Below, piece after piece: positions 1 to 7,905 of a DNA stretch of 42,135 bases (position 1 is the first letter of the stretch; each line of letters starts with the position of its first letter). Both the position numbers and the translations under genes were made by a program. The notes below the pieces were generated by a model. It was given only the letters and a program-made list of their open reading frames with translations, was not told the DNA's origin and made no database searches. The stretch is from CAYVGO01 sp964450725 (lineage in GTDB: Bacteria > Bacteroidota > Bacteroidia > Bacteroidales > UBA932), in the NCBI GenBank assembly GCA_964450725.1, contig CAYVGO010000015.1:1-42135 (forward strand), given 5' to 3'.

Positions 1-1179
1 TATAATGCCAGCAGTTTTGTTATCGGCTGTTTGAGCAATGCCGGCAGTTTGGGCAGTGATGGTATTCGTGGAAGAGTGGTGGGTGGTAATGGCGGCGCAG
101 TAACAGCCTGCTATTTCACGGTTCTTGAAAGTGTAACGGCTATTGGCAGCGGCAGCGGCACGCTAACCGATGTAGAAGAAAAAACCATTGCCGACATGAA
201 TGGGACAACAGAACTTGCAACCCTTAATGCGGCTTTGGTTTCCGAAAGTTTGGCATTTCATTATCGTATCAACAGCCCGGCTATGCCGAAACTTGTTTCT
301 AACAGTTATACACACTTGCTAAGTTTTGACCCTGACGGTGGTCAGATGACAACTACCTATATTGATGTAAAAACAGGAGATGCCATTGGTACATTACCTG
401 TACCCACCAAAACCGGAGAATTCTTTGCCGGCTGGAAAATCGACGGCAATCTCATTACGACAACAACTACTTGGACTTATGCCGCAGATCAAACAGCGAT
501 AGCACAGTGGGTGGTTCAATATACCCTTACGTTAGAACCATCCGGAGGTACGGTTAACCCAACAACTATAGCGGTTGGCTCGAATCAGCCTGTGGGTACT
601 TTACCTACGCCGGAACGTACAGGTTATACTTTCGGCGGCTGGAAAATCGACAACGATGTGATTACGGAAACAACTCCTTGGACTTATGCCGCAGACAAAA
701 CAGCGGTAGCACAGTGGAGTGTCAATAGTTATACGTTGGCATTTGATGCTAACGGCGGCAGCTCGACAGGCTCACTGACCGCTACTCATGGTAGCACTAT
801 TGACAAACCCACCGACCCGACCAAAGACGGCTACACCTTCGGCGGCTGGTATAAGGAAGCCGCATTGACTACCGCGTGGAACTTTACTACCGATGTAGTT
901 ACTGCGGATATTACGCTGTATGCTAAGTGGACAGCAGAACCCACGGGTATTTTGGATTTGAAGATTTTGGAGTTAAAGATTTATCCTAACCCTGCCACCA
1001 CCGTGTTGAATATTCAAAACATAGAACAGACTAACGCTCTATCTGTAGAATTTTTTGATCTTTCGGGTAAGTTGGTTTTACAAGTTCCGGCAGCAGAAAT
1101 TGTTGATGTGTCAACTCTTCCTCAGGGTTTTTACACGATGAGGGCTGGAAATTATAGAGGAAAAGTGATGAAGAAATAG
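1..1179 (+). CDS. T9SS-exported InlB-repeat (Listeria-Bacteroides repeat) surface protein, 5' partial
   Basis: The frame is open from base 1, so the gene is cut by the window edge and the TTG at 31 is not its real start. The visible part begins with Gly/Ser-rich GLUG-like sequence. It continues with three InlB B-type repeats of about 70 residues, each with a GYTFGGW-like core and ending in an AQW or AKW motif. The last 75 residues are a type A T9SS sorting domain (LKIYPNPATT, then STLPQGFYTMRAG and a basic end). Proteins with this tail are exported by the type IX system and anchored to the surface or released. The tail and repeats closely resemble those of the protein at 3663-7832, so the two are paralogues on either side of trpCFA. 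Base composition looks more GC-rich than the neighbours. Ligand or adhesion target is unknown. Confidence 0.9.
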   Translation, partial: YNASSFVIGCLSNAGSLGSDGIRGRVVGGNGGAVTACYFTVLESVTAIGSGSGTLTDVEEKTIADMNGTTELATLNAALVSESLAFHYRINSPAMPKLVSNSYTHLLSFDPDGGQMTTTYIDVKTGDAIGTLPVPTKTGEFFAGWKIDGNLITTTTTWTYAADQTAIAQWVVQYTLTLEPSGGTVNPTTIAVGSNQPVGTLPTPERTGYTFGGWKIDNDVITETTPWTYAADKTAVAQWSVNSYTLAFDANGGSSTGSLTATHGSTIDKPTDPTKDGYTFGGWYKEAALTTAWNFTTDVVTADITLYAKWTAEPTGILDLKILELKIYPNPATTVLNIQNIEQTNALSVEFFDLSGKLVLQVPAAEIVDVSTLPQGFYTMRAGNYRGKVMKK

Positions 1180-1200
1180 TGATTACCTGCACATGAAAGG

Positions 1201-1243
1201 ATTTGGGGTTGTAGAGAAAGTCTCTGCAACCCCAAATTATTTT
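1201..1243 (+). terminator. Strong intrinsic terminator after the partial T9SS gene
   Basis: A 17-bp stem (1201-1217 with 1221-1237, one G-U pair) with a 3-nt loop is followed by a T-rich run. It lies 21 bases after the stop codon and separates the surface-protein gene from the trp genes, which have their own promoter. Confidence 0.85.
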
Positions 1244-1426
1244 ACAAATAAACAACTGCAAGCAATGGAGACGTTACAATAAAGGGAGAAATGGCAAATG
1301 ATACTATGGTCAGTTATTACAGCAGATTTTCTATATCAAATACAAATTTCCGATTTAACTTTATGATCACAACCGTTATTGATATTATAACGGTGTTCAT
1401 ATTTTTTTTAAAGAAAGATTTTGTAC

Positions 1427-1434
1427 TACCTTTG
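1427..1434 (+). promoter_or_regulatory. Bacteroidetes -7 element before trpC
   Basis: TACCTTTG fits the Bacteroidetes TAnnTTTG -7 consensus and lies 29 bases before the trpC ATG. The -33 region about 19 bases upstream is only a T-run (around 1402-1409), so it matches weakly. It implies that trpCFA is transcribed independently of any upstream trp genes. No leader peptide or attenuator was seen in the short 5' region. Confidence 0.6.
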
Positions 1435-1463
1435 GGTGTTAAATTACTATCATAACACCACCC

Positions 1464-2243
1464 ATGACAGATATTCTTGATAAAATACTTGCCAACAAAC
1501 GTGAAGAACTGAAAACAATTTGCTTTGACGGAATGCGCGAAAAAGCGGAAAAGTCATCCCGTCCAATCATTTCAATGTCGCACGCTCTTCGTAACTCTTC
1601 GACTGGAATTATCGCTGAATTTAAGCGTAAAAGTCCGTCGAAGGGGTGGATTTTTGAAGCCGCAAACCCTGAAGAAACTGTACATGGATATGCCTTGGCT
1701 GGTGCCTCGGCATGCTCGGTATTGACCAATGAAGAGTTTTTTGGAGGAGAATTAGAGCATTTAATCAAAGCGCGTCAAGCAGTAGAAGATATACCCTTGT
1801 TACGTAAAGAATTTATTATATCAGAAAATCAAGTTTACGAAGCCCGGGTGGCAGGAGCCGATGCCATACTGTTAATTGCGTCATGTCTTACATTGCAACA
1901 ATGTCAGGAATTAGCGGAAATAGCACACAGTGTCAATCTTGAAGTACTTTTAGAAGTACATACGGAAGATGAATTAGCATATCTCAATCATCATATTGAC
2001 ATGTTAGGAGTCAATAACCGCAACTTGGGAACATTTGTTACGGATATTAATAACTCTTTTAGGCTGGCTCAATCTGTAACAAATAAAGATATTGTATTGG
2101 TTTCCGAAAGCGGAATTGGTGATAGCACGACCATTAAGGTTTTACGTAAAGCGGGGTTTCAAGGATTTCTGATAGGAGAAACATTTATGAAAACCCACAA
2201 TCCGCCGCAAGCATTGCAAAAACTGATGAGTGAATTATGCTGA
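1464..2243 (+). CDS. trpC: Indole-3-glycerol phosphate synthase
   Basis: Cytosolic TIM-barrel enzyme that closes the indole ring, converting CdRP to indole-3-glycerol phosphate with loss of CO2. At 259 residues it has the normal length for a monofunctional TrpC. Diagnostic motifs are present in order: AEFKRKSPSKG (residues 51-61, with the catalytic Lys), LRKEFI, AGADAILLIAS, LLEVH, GVNNRNL, SESGI and the phosphate-binding GFLIGETFM. It overlaps trpF by 7 bases and has its own -7 element upstream. In many Bacteroidetes it follows trpD in one operon; here the upstream neighbour is a surface-protein gene. Confidence 0.97.
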   Translation: MTDILDKILANKREELKTICFDGMREKAEKSSRPIISMSHALRNSSTGIIAEFKRKSPSKGWIFEAANPEETVHGYALAGASACSVLTNEEFFGGELEHLIKARQAVEDIPLLRKEFIISENQVYEARVAGADAILLIASCLTLQQCQELAEIAHSVNLEVLLEVHTEDELAYLNHHIDMLGVNNRNLGTFVTDINNSFRLAQSVTNKDIVLVSESGIGDSTTIKVLRKAGFQGFLIGETFMKTHNPPQALQKLMSELC

Positions 2244-2836
2244 TAAAAGTATGCGGAATGAAATATTCCGAAAATATTATGGCAGTAGATGCTTTAAAGA
2301 TAACCATGATGGGTTTTATCTTTTATGAGCCATCGCCACGCTTTGTTACAGGAGATTTACCAGTTACAAAAGTTTTACGTGTCGGAGTGTTTGTGAATGA
2401 AAGTCTGAATAAAATTCTGCAAGCGGCTCAAAAATATGGCTTAACGCATATTCAACTACATGGAAATGAACCTGCATCGCAGTGTAAACAATTACAGGAA
2501 AAGGGGTACAAAGTCATCAAAGCAATTCCTCTTTCAACCGTTGAAGATATAAATAAAGTCGAAAACTATGACGGCAGTGTTGACTTCTTACTCTTTGATA
2601 CAAAATGTAACAGTTACGGCGGCTCGGGACAAAAATTTGACTGGTCGCTACTCCAACACTATCACGGAGAAATCCCTTTTATTCTCAGTGGCGGCATAAC
2701 ACCGGAGTCTGCTCAGGATATAATCGCCATAAAGCACCGCTGCTTTGCCGGGATAGACCTTAACAGTGGGTTTGAAGATGCTCCCGCACATAAGAATATT
2801 GAAAAATTACAACAATTTATAACGCAAATACTATGA
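2237..2836 (+). CDS. trpF: Phosphoribosylanthranilate isomerase
   Basis: Catalyses the Amadori rearrangement of phosphoribosylanthranilate to CdRP, the step before TrpC. A small TIM barrel of 199 residues, normal for a stand-alone TrpF. The general base is Cys6 in the KVCGMK motif and the general acid is Asp121 in LLFDTK. IQLHGNE and the phosphate-binding LSGGITPES follow. Its start overlaps the end of trpC by 7 bases and its stop overlaps the trpA start by 4 (ATGA), which indicates translational coupling. Confidence 0.96.
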   Translation: MLIKVCGMKYSENIMAVDALKITMMGFIFYEPSPRFVTGDLPVTKVLRVGVFVNESLNKILQAAQKYGLTHIQLHGNEPASQCKQLQEKGYKVIKAIPLSTVEDINKVENYDGSVDFLLFDTKCNSYGGSGQKFDWSLLQHYHGEIPFILSGGITPESAQDIIAIKHRCFAGIDLNSGFEDAPAHKNIEKLQQFITQIL

Positions 2837-3612
2837 ATAAAATTGACGCTCTTTTTGCCGCAAAGCAAACCCATATTTTATCCGTATTTTTTCCGGCAGG
2901 GTATCCTCAACTTGAAGATACGCTGACAATATTGACTGAACTGCAAAAACAGGGTATTGATATGGTAGAAGTTGGTATTCCATTTTCAGACCCTATGGCA
3001 GATGGTGTGGTGATACAGGAAGCATCGTCGAAAGCGATTACCAACGGCATTTCACTCCATAAAATTTTTGAACAACTTCAAGGAATGAGAAATACCATTA
3101 CTATGCCAGTTATCCTTATGGGTTATCTTAATCCTTTGATTTGTTATGGTTTTGAAAAATTTATAGAACAATGTTCGCTTGCGGGTATTGATGGTTTAAT
3201 TATTCCGGACTTACCCTTTAATGATTACATGCAAATCTATAAGCCCATCGTTGAGCGTTATCATCTTAAAATGATCATGTTGATTACTCCCGAAACCTCT
3301 GATGAACGTATTCTGATGATTGATAATAATACCTCAGGATTTATTTACATGGTTTCAAGTGCTTCTACCACCGGTGTACAAAATTCTTTTGAGGGTGAAA
3401 AAACAGAATATTTTACACGCATTGACGCGATGAAACTTAAAAATCCGAGACTGATAGGTTTTGGAGTTTCTAATCAGCAAACCTTTAGTGCCGCATGTCG
3501 CCATGCCCAAGGGGCTATTGTTGGCAGCCATTTTGTAAAACTACTCTCTACTGAAAAAAATATTACGGAGGCTGTTAGAAAATTAAAAGATAGTTTAATT
3601 CAGGAACAGTAA
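2833..3612 (+). CDS. trpA: Tryptophan synthase alpha subunit
   Basis: Cleaves indole-3-glycerol phosphate to indole and glyceraldehyde 3-phosphate; the indole is channelled to TrpB. Catalytic Glu46 and Asp57 sit in the signature MVEVGIPFSDPMADG. LIIPDLPFND (loop 2), VSSASTTG (loop 6) and GFGVSN are all intact. At 259 residues it has the usual length. It is the last gene of the trpCFA unit. trpB, its obligate partner, is not in the window and must lie elsewhere if the pathway is complete. Confidence 0.97.
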   Translation: MNKIDALFAAKQTHILSVFFPAGYPQLEDTLTILTELQKQGIDMVEVGIPFSDPMADGVVIQEASSKAITNGISLHKIFEQLQGMRNTITMPVILMGYLNPLICYGFEKFIEQCSLAGIDGLIIPDLPFNDYMQIYKPIVERYHLKMIMLITPETSDERILMIDNNTSGFIYMVSSASTTGVQNSFEGEKTEYFTRIDAMKLKNPRLIGFGVSNQQTFSAACRHAQGAIVGSHFVKLLSTEKNITEAVRKLKDSLIQEQ

Positions 3613-3662
3613 CGGTTTGCCGAAAATCTACTAACCTTCAATAAAACAAAAATAGTTGTAGT

Positions 3663-6600
3663 ATGAAAACAAAAATTTTTCTATTATTTTTCACGATGGT
3701 TTTATGGATTTCACTCATAGGGCAAACAGCACCATCGGGAACAGGTACTTCCGCAGACCCTTACAAAATATCCACGACAGACCATCTCAAATGGCTCTCT
3801 AATTTAGTGATGAAAGAGACAACAGCAGGCGCTGCTACTGTTGGAAAGTATTTTAAATTGATGAATGACATTAACATGACTGGCATTGATTTCACTCCGA
3901 TAGGTGGTTGGAACAGTACAACAACCAATGCTCCCAATCGTCGTTTTGCCGGCAATTTTGATGGTAATGATAAGACAATTTCTAACCTGACGATTAATAA
4001 GCCCGATAAAAACTACATTGCGTTATTTGGTTATACTTCTAATGCCGTTATTGCCAATCTTGGGATTACCGGTGCATTCACGGGAGCCGATTACGTTGGC
4101 GGATTAATCGGGAATCAGGGTAGTGGAACAGTGTCGAATTGCTCTGCCTCCGGAACAGTTTCGGCAAAAGGAGCCGGCGTTGCAGTGGGAGGATTGGCTG
4201 GGTTTCAAAGTGGACCCATGTCAAATTGTTATGCTACAGTCTCTGTATCAGCCACAGGAACTAATGCTGTTGTTGGCGGGTTGGTTGGATTTCAAAATAG
4301 TACAGTGTCCAACAGTTATGCTACGGGTGAAGTATCGACATTAGGTATTGTTGCGGGAGGATTGATTGGACATCAAAATAGTGGAACAATATCCAACTGT
4401 TATGCTACAGGAGCAGTATCAGCAACAGGCAGTGGCGCTTCTATCGGCGGGTTGGTTGGATATCAAAATGGTGGCACTGCAATTAATTGTTATTACAACG
4501 GTCAAACATCCGGTACAAACTTAACAAATGCTATCGGGACTCCTAAAACTACCTCAGAAATGAAAGCTGAGAGAATGTCCGTTTTACTCAACAACTCTCA
4601 AAATCCGATGATATGGTATTCCGATTTAAGTAACGTCAACAATGGTTATCCTGTTTTCAGAAAACAAATCAACGGTTATATTATTATCTTTAATTATCAG
4701 CAGGATAACAATATCTCCTCTCTTGTTTATCAAAATAATTATACTCTTAATGCCTCACCGGTTACTCCAACTCATTTAGGATACAACTTTAATGGTTGGT
4801 ACAAAGATGCGGCATGTACTATTCCATGGACATTCCCTATAACCATTACTTCAGATATGGTTTTTTATGCCAAATGGACAGAAAAAGGAACACAACCATT
4901 CACTTTTACTCAATCGGTTGGTGGAACAATCAGTGCAAGTTATACTTATGGAAACGGTACAGCAACAGAAATTATTGCCGGAGGAGCAGTACCTTTAGAT
5001 GCTGTTGTAACCGTCTGGATTCAACCTGATTTAGGGTGGTTGTTTGTATCTGCCAAAAAACAGGAGGGAGATAATGTTCCGACGGCTATTTATGCGTCTG
5101 ACCTGAATAACAATTATCTCATTTTTACAATGGCTTCTACAACTTCATTCTATGATGTGATATGGAAAGATACAACAAAATTTACAGTAACTTTTAATAT
5201 CGACGGAGTAACGGTTGATTCTATAACAGATATTGTGTCCGGATCTTCTATTGCTCGACCGCCAGACAGCAATAATTACAACTACACTTTTGTCGGATGG
5301 TTTAAAGATGCAGCATTGACTATACCGTGGAACTTTGCCACCGATGTTGTTACAGGAAATACAACATTGTATGGAAAGTTTGTAGAAAATATAGCAAAAT
5401 TCAATGTAAATTTTAAGGTTGATACAGTAACGGTCAGTACTATTACTGACGCTGTGTCGGGAAGTATTATTGCTCAACCGACCAATCCTGAAAAGCAGCA
5501 CTATACTTTTATCGGATGGTTTAAAGACCCTGAGTTATTAATTCAGTGGAACTTTGCCACCGATGTTGTTACAGGAAATACAACATTGTATGGAAAGTTT
5601 GTAGAAAATATAGCAAAATTCAATGTAAATTTTAAGGTTGATACAGTAACGGTCAGTACTATTACTGACGCTGTGTCGGGAAGTATTATTGCTCAACCGA
5701 CCAATCCTGAAAAGCAGCACTATACTTTTATCGGATGGTTTAAAGACCCTGAGTTATTAATTCAGTGGAACTTTGCCACCGATGTTGTTATAGGAAATAC
5801 AACATTGTATGGGAAATTTGTAGAAAACATAGCAAAATTCAATGTAAACTTTACTATTGACGGAGTAACAGTTGATTCTATTACTAACGCTGTGTCGGGA
5901 AGTATTATTGCTCAACCGACCAATCCTGAAAAGCAGCACTATACTTTTATCGGATGGTTTAAAGACCCAGAGTTATTAATTCAGTGGAACTTTGCCACCG
6001 ATGTTGTTATAGGAAATACAACATTGTATGGGAAATTTGTAGAAAACATAGCAAAATTCAATGTAAACTTTACTATTGACGGAGTAACAGTTGATTCTAT
6101 TACTAACGCTGTGTCGGGAAGTGTTATTGTGCAACCTACCAATCCTGAAAAGCCGAACTATACTTTTGTCGGATGGTTTAAAGACCCAGAGTTATTAATT
6201 CAGTGGAACTTTGCCACCGATGTTGTTATAGGAAATACAACATTGTATGGGAAATTTGTAGAAAACATAGCAAAATTCAATGTAAACTTTACTATTGACG
6301 GAGTAACAGTTGATTCTATTACTAACGCTGTGTCGGGAAGTGTTATTGTGCAACCTACCAATCCTGAAAAGCCGAACTATACTTTTGTCGGATGGTTTAA
6401 AGACCCTGAGTTATTAGTTCAGTGGAACTTTGCCACCGATGTAGTTACAGGAAATACAACTCTGTATGGAAAGTTTGTAGAAAATATAGCAAAATTCAAT
6501 GTAACCTTTACTGTTGACGGAGTAACGGTCAGTACTATTACTGATATTGTGTCGGGAAATGTTATTGCGCAACCGACCAACCCTGAAAAGCAGAACTACA

Positions 6601-7832
6601 CTTTTGTCGGATGGTTTAAAGACCCTGAGTTAATTGCTCCATGGAACTTTCCAACTGATATTGTTACAAACAACATGACATTGTATGGGAAATTCATAGA
6701 AAATACTGTAAAACTTACTGTAAACTTTAATATTGATGGCGTTATCACTGGTTCTATGACAGATATTCTGATAAGAAGTTCTATTATTCAGCCTGTAAAT
6801 CCTGAAAAAGCAAACTATACTTTTGTCGGATGGTTTAAAGACCCGGAGTTATTAATTCAGTGGAACTTTTCCTCCGATATTGTTACCGGCAATACAACTC
6901 TGTATGGAAAGTTTGTAGAAAATACTGCGAAATTGACGGTAAACTTTAAAGTTGACGGCATTACGGTTAAGTCTATGACCAATATTTCCTCAGGAAGTTC
7001 TATTGTGCAACCCGAAAATCCGGAAAAACCAAATTACACTTTTGTCGGGTGGTTTAAAGATTCTGAGTTAATTATTCCATGGAACTTTACGACTGATGTT
7101 GTTACCGGCAATACAACATTGTATGGGAAATTTGTAGAAAATATAGCGAAATTTACGGTGAACTTTAAAGTTGACGGTATAACAATTAGTTCAGCGGCAG
7201 ACATCTTGTCCGGAACTTCTATTGCTCAACCTGTCAATCCAGAAAAACCAAACTATACTTTTGTCGGATGGTTTAAAGACCCTGAGTTAATAATACCGTG
7301 GAACTTTATGACCAATGTTGTTACAAGTAATATCACACTGTATGCAAAATTTGTAGAAAACACAACAAGGTTTACCGTAAACTTTAATGTTGATGGAGTT
7401 ATCATTAATTCTATGACAGACATTGTAGCCGGAACTTCTATTTTCCAGCCCTCAGACCCAGAGAAACCAAATTACACTTTTTCCGGTTGGTTTAAAGACA
7501 TCAATTTAACAACCCAATGGGATTTTACAACAGATATTGTAACCGAAAATATTACACTATATGCAAAATGGACTTCAGTAGTGGGCATTGAGAAAACTAA
7601 TCACGGATTAAAACTATATCCAAATCCTGCTACAACTATTTTAAATGTTGAAAACTCAGAGCAGATAGACGCAACCACCATAGATTTTTTTGATATTACC
7701 GGTAATTTAATGTTAGAAGTTCCTATGACAGATGTCATCAATATCTCTACACTTCCACAAGGTATCTATTCTGTAAGAGCCGGAAAATTTTACGGAAAAA
7801 TCATAAAACTTGAAGTTTCAAATGAAGAATAA
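3663..7832 (+). CDS. Giant T9SS-exported surface protein with GLUG motifs and 11 identical-length InlB repeats
   Basis: 1389 residues. A signal peptide (hydrophobic residues about 4-20, then IGQTAPSG) is followed by GLUG-type repeats (about 141-283, GGLVGFQN-type cores with SNCYATG). A first InlB B-like repeat (about 338-408) and a less regular segment come next. Eleven tandem 73-residue InlB/Flg_new repeats span residues 506-1308, and a T9SS type A sorting domain begins at LYPNPATT (1318-1325). GLUG and InlB repeats are typical of adhesive or extended stalk proteins, so a role as surface adhesin or spacer is inferred. It begins 50 bases after trpA, and no clear promoter was found in that gap. 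Its tail is very similar to that of the partial gene at 1-1179. Confidence 0.93.
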   Translation: MKTKIFLLFFTMVLWISLIGQTAPSGTGTSADPYKISTTDHLKWLSNLVMKETTAGAATVGKYFKLMNDINMTGIDFTPIGGWNSTTTNAPNRRFAGNFDGNDKTISNLTINKPDKNYIALFGYTSNAVIANLGITGAFTGADYVGGLIGNQGSGTVSNCSASGTVSAKGAGVAVGGLAGFQSGPMSNCYATVSVSATGTNAVVGGLVGFQNSTVSNSYATGEVSTLGIVAGGLIGHQNSGTISNCYATGAVSATGSGASIGGLVGYQNGGTAINCYYNGQTSGTNLTNAIGTPKTTSEMKAERMSVLLNNSQNPMIWYSDLSNVNNGYPVFRKQINGYIIIFNYQQDNNISSLVYQNNYTLNASPVTPTHLGYNFNGWYKDAACTIPWTFPITITSDMVFYAKWTEKGTQPFTFTQSVGGTISASYTYGNGTATEIIAGGAVPLDAVVTVWIQPDLGWLFVSAKKQEGDNVPTAIYASDLNNNYLIFTMASTTSFYDVIWKDTTKFTVTFNIDGVTVDSITDIVSGSSIARPPDSNNYNYTFVGWFKDAALTIPWNFATDVVTGNTTLYGKFVENIAKFNVNFKVDTVTVSTITDAVSGSIIAQPTNPEKQHYTFIGWFKDPELLIQWNFATDVVTGNTTLYGKFVENIAKFNVNFKVDTVTVSTITDAVSGSIIAQPTNPEKQHYTFIGWFKDPELLIQWNFATDVVIGNTTLYGKFVENIAKFNVNFTIDGVTVDSITNAVSGSIIAQPTNPEKQHYTFIGWFKDPELLIQWNFATDVVIGNTTLYGKFVENIAKFNVNFTIDGVTVDSITNAVSGSVIVQPTNPEKPNYTFVGWFKDPELLIQWNFATDVVIGNTTLYGKFVENIAKFNVNFTIDGVTVDSITNAVSGSVIVQPTNPEKPNYTFVGWFKDPELLVQWNFATDVVTGNTTLYGKFVENIAKFNVTFTVDGVTVSTITDIVSGNVIAQPTNPEKQNYTFVGWFKDPELIAPWNFPTDIVTNNMTLYGKFIENTVKLTVNFNIDGVITGSMTDILIRSSIIQPVNPEKANYTFVGWFKDPELLIQWNFSSDIVTGNTTLYGKFVENTAKLTVNFKVDGITVKSMTNISSGSSIVQPENPEKPNYTFVGWFKDSELIIPWNFTTDVVTGNTTLYGKFVENIAKFTVNFKVDGITISSAADILSGTSIAQPVNPEKPNYTFVGWFKDPELIIPWNFMTNVVTSNITLYAKFVENTTRFTVNFNVDGVIINSMTDIVAGTSIFQPSDPEKPNYTFSGWFKDINLTTQWDFTTDIVTENITLYAKWTSVVGIEKTNHGLKLYPNPATTILNVENSEQIDATTIDFFDITGNLMLEVPMTDVINISTLPQGIYSVRAGKFYGKIIKLEVSNEE
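5178..7586 (+). repeat. Eleven tandem 219-bp units inside the T9SS surface-protein gene
   Basis: Units begin at 5178, 5397, 5616, 5835, 6054, 6273, 6492, 6711, 6930, 7149 and 7368, each exactly 219 bp (73 codons) with no indel. The central units (5397-6491) are nearly identical at DNA level; for example 5397 and 5616 differ mainly near their ends. The outer units have diverged. This is the pattern expected from unequal crossing-over or gene conversion in the centre of the array. Copy number could also be misjudged by short-read assembly. Confidence 0.95.
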
Positions 7833-7905
7833 TCAATCAATAAACACAGAGAAGTGGATTTTATAGTGGTTCGCGGCAGGATAAAAAATAATTGCATCAG
7901 TTCGT

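Noticed and set aside
1180..1463. Trp leader peptide or attenuator
   Set aside because: The hairpin at 1201-1237 lies well upstream of the -7 box and belongs to the preceding gene; no Trp-rich short frame precedes trpC.
5145..5939. Antisense genes inside the surface-protein repeats
   Set aside because: They recur every 219 bp with the repeats and have no family resemblance; they are reflections of the plus-strand repeat.
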